Shown in pieces: positions 1 to 6,195 of a stretch of 8,526 nt of DNA. Made by a program: the position numbers and the translations under genes. The stretch comes from JAWXTS01 sp044433305. GTDB lineage: Bacteria; Bacteroidota; Bacteroidia; Bacteroidales; Rikenellaceae. Below the pieces are notes generated by a model. It was given only the letters and a program-made list of their open reading frames with translations. It was not told the DNA's origin and did not search any database. How positions within the stretch are numbered: the first letter of the stretch is position 1; each line of letters starts with the position of its first letter. Location: contig JAWXTS010000068.1 of NCBI GenBank assembly GCA_044433305.1, positions 1 through 8,526 of the forward strand. Direction: 5' to 3'.

Positions 1-1133
1 CTGATTTGAGTAGCAACATATATAAAATCATGGGCAACAACACTAGCTCTGATTACACCCCTATGTGGGCCTCGTGTACGGTGAGTCATAATGGTACAGA
101 TTGGTATCAAGTGGGTGTACGCTTCAAGGGTAATTCTAGTCTTTCGCAGACCTATTCGTCGGGCAATAGAAAGCTGTCGTTGAAACTAGATTTTGACCAA
201 TACGAAGATTCGTATCCAGCACTAACAAATCAGCGTTTTTATGGCTTCAAACAGCTTAACCTGAACAATAACTACAACGATGAGTCGTTAATGAGAGAGA
301 AGGCTGGTACAGACTTGTTTCGTGACTTTGGGCTAGCCGCAGCGCATACAAGTTTCTGTGCGGTATATATCAATGATGATTATTATGGCGTCTACACCAT
401 AGTTGAGGAGGTGGACGATACGGTTATCAAAACTCAGTTTGAGCAGAGCACTGGTAACCTATATAAACCAGAGGAGACAGCAGGAAGATTCTCAAGCGGT
501 TCTTATGATACTGACGAACTTGGCCTTAAGACCAACACTCTAAGTCCTAATTATAGTGATGTTAAAGAGTTGTATAATGCAATCAATAGCTCGACACGAA
601 GCTCCGACGAGCAGGCATGGAAAGATAGGCTAGAGGCAGTCTTTGATGTTGATGGGTTCTTGAAGTGGTTGGCTGGTAATACGGCTATTCAGAACTGGGA
701 CTCTTATGGCAATATGGCACATAACTATTATTTGTATAATAACCCTGATACTGATTTGCTGACTTGGATACCTTGGGATCATAACGAGTCGTTGCAGAAT
801 GCTACGGGAAACTATAAAACCTTTACACCAACCCAGCTTAGCAGTAGTAGCTATACGGGTAGCTCGTGGCCACTGATATATTACCTTATGAATATAGACG
901 AGTACCAAGAGATATACTATGAGTATTTAGATGAGTTTGTGTATGGTGTTTTTGAGCCTACACGAATGATAGCAATTTATAATACCTATTATGAACTGCT
1001 TAAAGATTATGCCTATGCTGAGGAGGATGGTCGCACGTTCCTTAGTGATGACTCGGATTTTGATGATGCCGTTTCGACTCTCAAGACCCATGTCATGGTT
1101 AGATATAATGTGATGGTGGGATACCTAGATTAA
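1..1133 (+). CDS. CotH kinase family protein, 3' part (5' end outside window)
   Basis: This is a partial gene: the frame is open through the left edge, and the first in-frame start-like codon (TTG at 6) falls inside what reads as a conserved domain, so it is not the true start. The visible 376 or so residues match the CotH kinase fold found in many secreted Bacteroidota proteins. Supporting blocks are RFKGNSS (nt 120-140), YGVYTIVEEVDD (384-419), WDSYGNMAHNYYLY (696-737) and WIPWDHNE (765-788). The Asp in the last block is a plausible metal ligand. The known family includes the Bacillus spore-coat kinase CotH, a Fam20C-like protein kinase. In non-sporing Bacteroidota the substrates are unknown, and a role in phosphorylating exported proteins is inference. 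The protein ends at the kinase-like domain with no visible sorting tail. Any signal peptide or N-terminal domain would lie upstream of the window. The gene stands alone and has its own terminator. Confidence 0.86.
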   Translation, partial: DLSSNIYKIMGNNTSSDYTPMWASCTVSHNGTDWYQVGVRFKGNSSLSQTYSSGNRKLSLKLDFDQYEDSYPALTNQRFYGFKQLNLNNNYNDESLMREKAGTDLFRDFGLAAAHTSFCAVYINDDYYGVYTIVEEVDDTVIKTQFEQSTGNLYKPEETAGRFSSGSYDTDELGLKTNTLSPNYSDVKELYNAINSSTRSSDEQAWKDRLEAVFDVDGFLKWLAGNTAIQNWDSYGNMAHNYYLYNNPDTDLLTWIPWDHNESLQNATGNYKTFTPTQLSSSSYTGSSWPLIYYLMNIDEYQEIYYEYLDEFVYGVFEPTRMIAIYNTYYELLKDYAYAEEDGRTFLSDDSDFDDAVSTLKTHVMVRYNVMVGYLD

Positions 1134-1156
1134 TACCAACATACTTTGTTTTTGGA

Positions 1157-1212
1157 GAGCCTCGATACCTAAAAGTAATTAACTTTTATTAGGTATCGAG
1201 GCTCAATTTTTT
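1157..1212 (+). terminator. Strong intrinsic terminator after the CotH-family gene
   Basis: The arm GAGCCTCGATACCTAA (1157-1172) is perfectly complementary to TTAGGTATCGAGGCTC (1189-1204), giving a 16-bp stem. The interior can alternatively extend by pairing AAAAGT with ACTTTT, leaving a 3-nt bulge. Six T residues follow at 1207-1212 after two A residues. The hairpin starts 24 nt after the stop codon and separates this gene from the ahpC promoter. Confidence 0.9.
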
Positions 1213-1226
1213 AATTATATTATGTT

Positions 1227-1258
1227 ATTGATATTGGCTGTATTATGATATAAATTTG
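1227..1258 (+). promoter_or_regulatory. Candidate Bacteroidota promoter of ahpCF
   Basis: TAAATTTG at 1251-1258 matches the phylum's -7 consensus TAnnTTTG exactly. ATTG at 1227-1230 is one base from the -33 TTTG and sits 20 bp upstream. Transcription would start near 1264, leaving an untranslated leader of about 110 nt before the ahpC start at 1374. The -7 box overlaps the palindrome at 1254-1272, so a protein bound there should block the polymerase. Confidence 0.66.
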
Positions 1259-1272
1259 TAATCATTACAAAT
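1254..1272. promoter_or_regulatory. Fur-superfamily operator, probably PerR-type, on the ahpC promoter
   Basis: ATTTGTAAT-C-ATTACAAAT is a perfect 9-1-9 palindrome. Its 15-bp core TTGTAATCATTACAA (1256-1270) has the 7-1-7 form of Fur-family operators. By eye it differs by one symmetrical base pair from the Bacillus PerR consensus TTATAATNATTATAA, and likewise from the Zur consensus TCGTAATNATTACGA. It is further from Fur (TGATAATNATTATCA). Because it covers the -7 box of ahpCF, a peroxide-sensing PerR-like repressor is the most economical reading. The identity of the regulator is inference. Confidence 0.68.
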
Positions 1273-1291
1273 AAGGGAATCTTAGGCATAA

Positions 1292-1315
1292 TTCTTGGTT
1301 CGCTACTTCTTGGTT
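1292..1315 (+). repeat. Short direct repeat in the ahpC leader
   Basis: TTCTTGGTT occurs at 1292-1300 and again at 1307-1315, 15 bp apart, inside the untranslated leader predicted for ahpC. The rest of the leader (1273-1373) is AT-rich and shows no strong hairpin and no recognised riboswitch. Nine identical bases can arise by chance, so no function is claimed. Confidence 0.3.
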
Positions 1316-1373
1316 TGCAGCACAAGTGTACTGTCAATTATTACCTTAAAAAAACTTTTAAATCATAAAAACA

Positions 1374-1940
1374 ATGGAATCAATAATCAATTCTATGCTA
1401 CCCGAGTTTTCGGTGCAGGCATACCACAAAGGTACATTTAAGACAATTTCTTCAGACGATGTAAAAGGCAAGTGGGCTATATTTTTCTTCTATCCTGCCG
1501 ACTTTACGTTTGTTTGCCCAACAGAGTTGGTCGATATGGCCGAGAAGTATGAGCAGTTTATAGCCATGGGCGTTGAGGTGTACTCGGTTAGTTGTGACAC
1601 TCACTTTGTACATAAGGCTTGGGCTGACACTTCAGAGTCGATAGGTAAGATAAACTATCCGATGTTGGCAGACCCAACAGGGCTTTTGGCTCGTGCCTTT
1701 GGCGTTATGATAGAAGAGGCAGGAATGACCTACCGTGGAACCTTCGTGGTTGATCCAGAAGGCTTGGTTAAGCTTGCCGAAGTTCAAGATAACTCGATAG
1801 GCCGCAACGCTGACGAGCTTATGCGTAAGGTTGAGGCTGCTCAGTTTGTTGCCTCTCATGACGGCGAGGTGTGTCCTGCAAAATGGAAAAAAGGTGGCGA
1901 GACCCTAACACCAAGCATTGACCTAGTGGGTAAAATCTAA
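1374..1940 (+). CDS. ahpC: Alkyl hydroperoxide reductase subunit C (2-Cys peroxiredoxin)
   Basis: AhpC reduces hydrogen peroxide, organic hydroperoxides and peroxynitrite in the cytoplasm, and AhpF re-reduces it. The 188-residue product closely follows Escherichia coli AhpC (187 aa), including the identical C-terminal end DLVGKI. The peroxidatic Cys48 lies in FYPADFTFVCPTE, with Pro41 and Thr45 of the active site. Arg121 lies before TFVVDP. The resolving Cys167 lies in GEVCPAKW. An additional cysteine, Cys74, sits in SVSCDTHF where the E. coli protein has Thr. The ATG at 1374 gives the family N-terminus; upstream there is only A-rich sequence without a Shine-Dalgarno, normal for this phylum. 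It is the first gene of a two-gene operon with ahpF starting 12 nt after its stop codon. The palindromic operator at 1254-1272 predicts peroxide-responsive control. Confidence 0.97.
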   Translation: MESIINSMLPEFSVQAYHKGTFKTISSDDVKGKWAIFFFYPADFTFVCPTELVDMAEKYEQFIAMGVEVYSVSCDTHFVHKAWADTSESIGKINYPMLADPTGLLARAFGVMIEEAGMTYRGTFVVDPEGLVKLAEVQDNSIGRNADELMRKVEAAQFVASHDGEVCPAKWKKGGETLTPSIDLVGKI

Positions 1941-1952
1941 ATCAGAAGTAGT

Positions 1953-3503
1953 ATGCTTACTAACCAAATGAAAGAACAGTTGAAAGGTCTTTTCTCTGGG
2001 TTAGCTTCGCAGTACACATTTAATATCTCTCTAAGCGATTCGCACCCTAGTGGACAAGAACTTAGGGAGATGCTTTATGATGTGGCGGAGTGCTCACCAA
2101 AAATATCTATTGAACTGAATGTGGGCTTGGGCCTACAATTTGACATCTTGAAAGATGGGGTAGATAGCGGTGTGAGTTTTCGTGCTGTGCCAAATGGTCA
2201 CGAGTTTAACTCGCTGCTACTGGCCATTCTTAATATGGATGGCAAGGGCAAGAACTTGCCCGATGAGTTTATCACGCGACGCATAAAATCACTTAAGGGT
2301 GACATTGCGCTTACTACATATATGTCGCTTACGTGTACCAACTGCCCCGATGTGGTGCAGGCTCTAAACGTTATGGCCATGCTCAGTGAGGGTAATATTA
2401 AGCACCAGGCGGTTGATGGAGCACTTTATGAGGATGAGGTCAAGAGTAAAAATATTCAGGCCGTGCCTACGGTGTATGTCAATGGCGAATTACTGCACGT
2501 TGGCCGCGGCACGATGTCCGAGTTCTTGGATAAGCTAGAGGATAGGTTCGAGAGCCAAGCGAGCGGTCAGGTAGTAGAGAAAGAATACGACTTGATTGTT
2601 GCTGGGGCAGGTCCCGCGGGAGTGTCGGCTGCTATATATACAGCGCGCAAGGGCCTTAAGGTTGCTATTATTGCAGAGCGCGTAGGTGGACAGATCAACG
2701 AAACCACAACCATAGAGAATATCCCATCTGTTAAGCAGACCATAGGAACTAAGCTGGCTTCTGATTTGAGGGAGCATCTAGGCGAATATGATATTGATGT
2801 GCTTGAGAACCGTAAGATTGAGGTTGTCGAGTCGTCAAATGGACTTAAGAAGGTGCTTGTAAGAGGAGGTGAGGCCTACCTTGCTCCTCAGCTTATTGTT
2901 GCAACGGGTGCAGCGTGGCGACGTCTAGGCGTGGTGGGCGAGAGTGAGTATATAGGTCGCGGTGTGGCCTTTTGTCCTCACTGTGATGGACCGCTGTTTA
3001 AGGACAAAACGGTGGCTGTTGTAGGTGGTGGTAACTCGGGCATTGAGGCAGCCATAGACCTTGCAGGAATATGCAAGAGAGTTGTTGTTGTAGAGTTTAT
3101 GGAGAGCCTAAAAGCAGATCTTGTGCTCCAAGATACAATGAACCAGCTAGGTAATGTAGATGTCTTTACTAATACTCAGACCATGGAGATTGTAGGCGAT
3201 GGAACTAAGGTTACCTCACTCCTAGTTATGGATAGACAAACCAAGGGCCAGCAGGAAATTGCTCTGGATGGTGTGTTTGTTCAGATAGGACTCAGCGCAA
3301 ATTCTGAACTGTTTAAGGATATTGTGGCTACAAATCGTATAGGCGAGATAGAGACAGACCGTAATGGCCGTACTTCTAGAACGGGTATCTATGCCGCTGG
3401 CGATGTCAGCGATGTGTCCTACAAGCAGATTGTTGTTTCTATGGGCGAGGGAGCTAAAGCCGCACTTGCTGCCTTTGATGATAGAATCCGCGGACAGATG
3501 TAA
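1953..3503 (+). CDS. ahpF: Alkyl hydroperoxide reductase subunit F (NADH:peroxiredoxin oxidoreductase)
   Basis: This FAD flavoprotein passes electrons from NADH through two disulfides to AhpC. Its 516 residues compare with 521 in E. coli AhpF. Domains in order: an N-terminal double thioredoxin-fold domain (about 1-200) with the redox pair Cys128/Cys131 (CTNC); a thioredoxin-reductase-like part with the first FAD motif GAGPAG (218-223); the flavin-proximal redox pair Cys341/Cys344 (CPHC); the NAD(P)H-binding GGGNSG (358-363); and the second FAD motif GIYAAGD (478-484). All catalytic elements are intact, so this is full-length AhpF, not plain thioredoxin reductase. The start at 1953 leaves a 12-nt gap after ahpC, consistent with one transcript and a fixed enzyme-reductase pairing. 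An inverted repeat follows 21 nt after the stop. Confidence 0.97.
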   Translation: MLTNQMKEQLKGLFSGLASQYTFNISLSDSHPSGQELREMLYDVAECSPKISIELNVGLGLQFDILKDGVDSGVSFRAVPNGHEFNSLLLAILNMDGKGKNLPDEFITRRIKSLKGDIALTTYMSLTCTNCPDVVQALNVMAMLSEGNIKHQAVDGALYEDEVKSKNIQAVPTVYVNGELLHVGRGTMSEFLDKLEDRFESQASGQVVEKEYDLIVAGAGPAGVSAAIYTARKGLKVAIIAERVGGQINETTTIENIPSVKQTIGTKLASDLREHLGEYDIDVLENRKIEVVESSNGLKKVLVRGGEAYLAPQLIVATGAAWRRLGVVGESEYIGRGVAFCPHCDGPLFKDKTVAVVGGGNSGIEAAIDLAGICKRVVVVEFMESLKADLVLQDTMNQLGNVDVFTNTQTMEIVGDGTKVTSLLVMDRQTKGQQEIALDGVFVQIGLSANSELFKDIVATNRIGEIETDRNGRTSRTGIYAAGDVSDVSYKQIVVSMGEGAKAALAAFDDRIRGQM

Positions 3504-3524
3504 GTACTTATAGACATCCTTACT

Positions 3525-3582
3525 AAATAAGAGAAGGGGATGACCAACAATATTACTTGTCGGTCATTCCCTTCACTTATTT
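3525..3582. terminator. Imperfect hairpin, likely bidirectional terminator
   Basis: The left arm (AAATAAG, one mismatch, GAAGGG, a G·T pair, ATGACC; 3525-3545) pairs with the right arm (GGTCAT...CTTATTT; 3562-3582): 19 Watson-Crick pairs of 21 in DNA, plus a G·U wobble in the plus-strand RNA. The stem can continue with ACAA/TTGT around a TATTAC loop after an A·C mismatch. The stem's foot is TTATTT on either strand, a modest T-rich tail in both directions. It lies between the convergent ahpF (stop 3503) and phosphatase (stop 3597) genes and would serve both. Confidence 0.72.
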
Positions 3583-3596
3583 CATGACTAAAAGTC

Positions 3597-4688
3597 TTAT
3601 AGATTAAGAATCTCTACAATGCCATTAGATAGTTCTGTGTTCTCCATTATGCCATTGATTTTCTCAGCACCTGTGCCATAAGTGTAGACAGGGATAAGGA
3701 TGCCTGAGTGGCTGTTTGTTGAGAACTCGTAGTTAACACCGCTGTCTGATTTGGTGAAGTCTTCTTCGCCGCTAACTAGAGATAGTCCGCCTGTCTCGTG
3801 GTCAGCAGTAACAACTACTAGTGTGCCTGGGTTCTTGTCTGCAAAGTCCATTGCTATTTTCACGCACTCTTCAAAGTCTATTGTCTCAGCAAGTAGTTCC
3901 TCTGCATTGTTTGCATGGCCCATCCAGTCGATTTGAGAACCCTCGACCATAAGAACAAAGCCCTCTGGATTTTGAGATAGGCGCGCTAGGGCAGCCTCGG
4001 TTGCTCTAGGCAAAAAGTCACCACGACCCTCAGCCATTGATTTGATGTGGTCTTGCTCGAACAAACCCAAGATACGACCCTCTGGTGCAGCGTTAAGCTC
4101 GTCCATGTTGCGAACGATATTAAAACCTTTGGTTGGGGCGATGTCGATTAGCTTTGTGCCATTAACCTCTTGCTCAAAATATTTCTCACCACCACCGATA
4201 GCAATATCTACGTCAGAGTCTACTAGTTGTTGTGCTATTTGTTCGTATTGGCCACGGTTCTCGACATGAGCATAGAAAGCAGCTGGTGTTGCGTGCTGTA
4301 TAGTACATGCTGCAACCAGACCTGTTGACTTGCCTTTAGCTTTAGCTTTTACGGTCATCGAGTAGCAAGTGTCTAGGGTAGGGGTAAGGCCTAGCATGCT
4401 GTTGTTGGTTTTGTGTCCACAAGCTAGGGCTGTGCCTGCTGCTGCCGAATCCGTAACGCGATTGTTTGCCGAGTATGTTTTTATAAGGGCAACGTTCTGA
4501 GCGCGGTCAAATGCTGTTGGCTGGTATCCGTTCTCGACCATAAGCATAGATGCTTGGGCTAGACCCATGCCATCACCAATCAAGAAGATTACGTTTTTCA
4601 CTTTCACCTCTTGTGGTGCGTTTGTTGCACTATTGCAACAGCCCATCATTGTTGCTGCAATAGCTAGGGATAGTAATAGTTTTCTCAT
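3597..4688 (-). CDS. phoA: Alkaline phosphatase, periplasmic lipoprotein
   Basis: This enzyme hydrolyses phosphate monoesters to release phosphate. The start at 4688 gives 363 residues beginning MRKLLLSLAIAATMMGC, a lipoprotein signal peptide with lipidated Cys17. An in-frame ATG at 4748 would bury this signal 20 residues in and lies upstream of the best promoter box, so it was rejected. No acidic surface-export signal follows the Cys, so periplasmic anchoring is inferred. Alkaline phosphatase motifs are complete: Asp39 (LIGDGMG), nucleophile Ser81 (VTDSAAAGTA), His132 and Thr134 (QHATPAAF), Arg145, Glu249, Asp254 and His258 (EGSQIDWMGH), Asp296 and His297 (TADHETGG), and His327. His132 and Trp255 stand where E. 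coli PhoA has Asp153 and Lys328. That pair is known from Bacillus and cold-active phosphatases and affects the third metal site. The symbol is by family only. No Pho box was recognised. Confidence 0.93.
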   Translation of the reverse strand: MRKLLLSLAIAATMMGCCNSATNAPQEVKVKNVIFLIGDGMGLAQASMLMVENGYQPTAFDRAQNVALIKTYSANNRVTDSAAAGTALACGHKTNNSMLGLTPTLDTCYSMTVKAKAKGKSTGLVAACTIQHATPAAFYAHVENRGQYEQIAQQLVDSDVDIAIGGGEKYFEQEVNGTKLIDIAPTKGFNIVRNMDELNAAPEGRILGLFEQDHIKSMAEGRGDFLPRATEAALARLSQNPEGFVLMVEGSQIDWMGHANNAEELLAETIDFEECVKIAMDFADKNPGTLVVVTADHETGGLSLVSGEEDFTKSDSGVNYEFSTNSHSGILIPVYTYGTGAEKINGIMENTELSNGIVEILNL

Positions 4689-4712
4689 GTTGTGTCTAAT
4701 TATAATTTTTTG

Positions 4713-4720
4713 CAAATGTA
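4713..4720 (-). promoter_or_regulatory. Candidate -7 box for the alkaline phosphatase gene
   Basis: Read on the minus strand, 4720-4713 is TACATTTG, an exact TAnnTTTG. Transcription would begin near 4707, about 20 nt before the ATG at 4688. No TTTG -33 box is present at the usual distance, which may mean an activator is needed. The position supports the 4688 start over 4748. Confidence 0.55.
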
Positions 4721-4847
4721 CTGCTTTCTGATTGATTTGGTGTTTCATTATGGTTAATTTTTTATACTTATTATAATAATATGGTTTGTGTGAAGTTTAA
4801 AGAATATTTTAAAAACTTGGATTTTTAAAGAGGTTTTTTGAATTTTT

Positions 4848-4878
4848 TTTGTATCTTGCGTTAACGACCATAATTTAT
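4848..4878 (+). promoter_or_regulatory. Candidate promoter with internal palindrome for the ROK regulator
   Basis: TTTG at 4848-4851 is followed after 19 bp by TAATTTAT (4871-4878), a partial match (4 of 6 fixed bases) to TAnnTTTG. Between them is the palindrome CGTTAACG (4859-4866), a common position for a repressor site. Downstream, GACC (4866-4869) and GGTC (4903-4906) bracket a loose AT-rich dyad. The remainder of 4749-4963 is very AT-rich, with one A/T-only inverted repeat at 4808-4829 and no open frame of interest. The box match is weak, and the spacing and palindrome carry the call. Confidence 0.38.
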
Positions 4879-4942
4879 TTAATTAATACTTGGTTAATAA
4901 ACGGTCACAAATCCCTGTCTTCTAGGTTCTTTAGATAAGTAT

Positions 4943-4984
4943 AAAATATAAAAGATTTAGTGTATGAAAAATATAAAAGATTTA
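4943..4984 (+). repeat. 17-bp direct repeat on both sides of the ROK start codon
   Basis: AAAATATAAAAGATTTA occurs at 4943-4959 and again at 4968-4984, a period of 25 bp. The first copy is in the leader just upstream of the ATG at 4964. The second is coding (residues 2-7). There is no Shine-Dalgarno, so the A-rich upstream copy is the likely ribosome-attraction region. It reads as a local duplication, and its effect on translation is unknown. Confidence 0.8.
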
Positions 4985-6190
4985 TTTGAGCTTAACCCTT
5001 GCGTTAACCAAAAAGGCGTTCAGTATAAAAACAATTTGGTCAAAAGACAGATTGTTGCTTATATGGCGGTTAAGGGTGAGTGCGCAATAGCCACGCTAGC
5101 TAAACATATAAATATAAGTATTCCTTCTATCACTAAATTAGTGCTTGAGCTTGTTGCCGACGGTATCGTATCTGACAATGGCAAGATTAGCACCGAGGGC
5201 GGACGTAGACCAAATATATACGGACTCTCTAGTAGCTCCATGTTCTTTATAGGTGTCTATGTGGGCTTTGACGGCATGTCTATGGTTGTTACCGACTTGC
5301 ATAGCAGAGTGGTGGCATCGCAGGTTGTAGCCGACTTTGTTATAGAGAATACACAAGAGTCTTTCGACAAGTTCTTTAATATACTAACTGATTTTATTGA
5401 GCACTCGGGAGTGGTGGTTAACAGAGTAATAGGTATGGGTGTTAGTATGGCAGGTAGAGTTAATCCTGCCTTAGGAATAAATTATGCTTTCTACACTTTC
5501 TTAGAAGATTCTCTTGCCAAGACCATAGAGGATAGAACAGGAATAAAAACTCTTATAGAGAATGATGTGCGTGCCAAGTGCTATGCCGAATATTTCTCTA
5601 GCGAGACGAGACCTAATAATGCCATATTCTTGGAGCTGGGCATGGGCGTGGCTGTGGGCATAATAGTTAATGGTGAGCTATGCTATGGTAAGTCTGGTTT
5701 TGCAGGCGAGTTTGGGCATATACCATTCTCGGATAACGATATTTTGTGCTATTGTGGTAAGAAAGGATGCCTTGAGACAGAGATTTCGGGTAAGGCTATA
5801 GAGCGAAATATGAACCATAAGCTAGAGCAGGGATTAAGTTCGCAGCTAACAGAAAAATATAAAGCCAAAGGCAGGGTGAATATTTCCGATATTGTGGATG
5901 CAGCACTGGAAGATGACCATCTTGCTATCGAGACTTTTATTGAGGTGTCGGAGAAGGTGGGGCGCAGCTTGGGTTACCTTCTAAACGTATTTAATCCAGA
6001 GACGGTGGTCATCGGTGGTAGCGTTGCCAGAGTAGGCGAACATATATTGCTGCCGATAAAATCTGCCGTTAACAAATATTCGCTTAAGCTTGTAGCAGGA
6101 GATACAGAATTTAGGATTTCTGATGATGATGTCGAAAAGTCAGCATTGGGGGCAGCGATGCTTATCCGTAAACATATACTAGGATTATAA
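4964..6190 (+). CDS. ROK family transcriptional regulator (NagC/XylR/Mlc-like)
   Basis: The 408-residue product has an N-terminal winged helix-turn-helix (about 25-88, with AIATLAKHINISIPSITKLV as the helix-turn-helix) followed by a ROK sugar-kinase-like domain (about 93-405). The ROK zinc site is complete: His252, Cys262, Cys264 and Cys269 (CYCGKKGC). Glu271 follows, and the catalytic-position Asp201 (ENDVRA) is kept. The first phosphate-binding motif, DxGxT in true kinases, is degraded: GVYVGFD has Tyr99 and Asp103 in place of Asp and Thr. This fits known ROK repressors that bind a sugar or sugar phosphate without phosphorylating it. The effector and targets are not visible. Autoregulation is suggested by the promoter palindrome. 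The acetyltransferase gene follows after 5 nt in the same operon, and the phosphatase gene is divergent. It could retain weak kinase activity, but the degraded motif argues against it. Confidence 0.92.
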   Translation: MKNIKDLFELNPCVNQKGVQYKNNLVKRQIVAYMAVKGECAIATLAKHINISIPSITKLVLELVADGIVSDNGKISTEGGRRPNIYGLSSSSMFFIGVYVGFDGMSMVVTDLHSRVVASQVVADFVIENTQESFDKFFNILTDFIEHSGVVVNRVIGMGVSMAGRVNPALGINYAFYTFLEDSLAKTIEDRTGIKTLIENDVRAKCYAEYFSSETRPNNAIFLELGMGVAVGIIVNGELCYGKSGFAGEFGHIPFSDNDILCYCGKKGCLETEISGKAIERNMNHKLEQGLSSQLTEKYKAKGRVNISDIVDAALEDDHLAIETFIEVSEKVGRSLGYLLNVFNPETVVIGGSVARVGEHILLPIKSAVNKYSLKLVAGDTEFRISDDDVEKSALGAAMLIRKHILGL

Positions 6191-6195
6191 AAAAA

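Noticed and set aside
6..8. TTG at 6 as the start of the CotH-family protein
   Set aside because: The frame is open to the window edge and the preceding codon (GAT) is in frame; the domain appears already under way, so the gene begins outside.
630..908. 92-codon minus-strand frame inside the CotH-family gene
   Set aside because: Antisense to conserved CotH blocks, with no recognisable domain and no promoter; chance frame.
4689..4748. Upstream ATG at 4748 extending the phosphatase by 20 residues
   Set aside because: The extension is polar and basic, pushes the lipoprotein signal inward, and lies on both sides of the exact TAnnTTTG box, so transcripts would lack it.
4808..4829. A/T-only inverted repeat TTTAAAAA...TTTTTAAA as a terminator or operator
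   Set aside because: An 8-bp stem of A·T pairs only is weak as RNA, and such repeats are expected in this AT-rich spacer.
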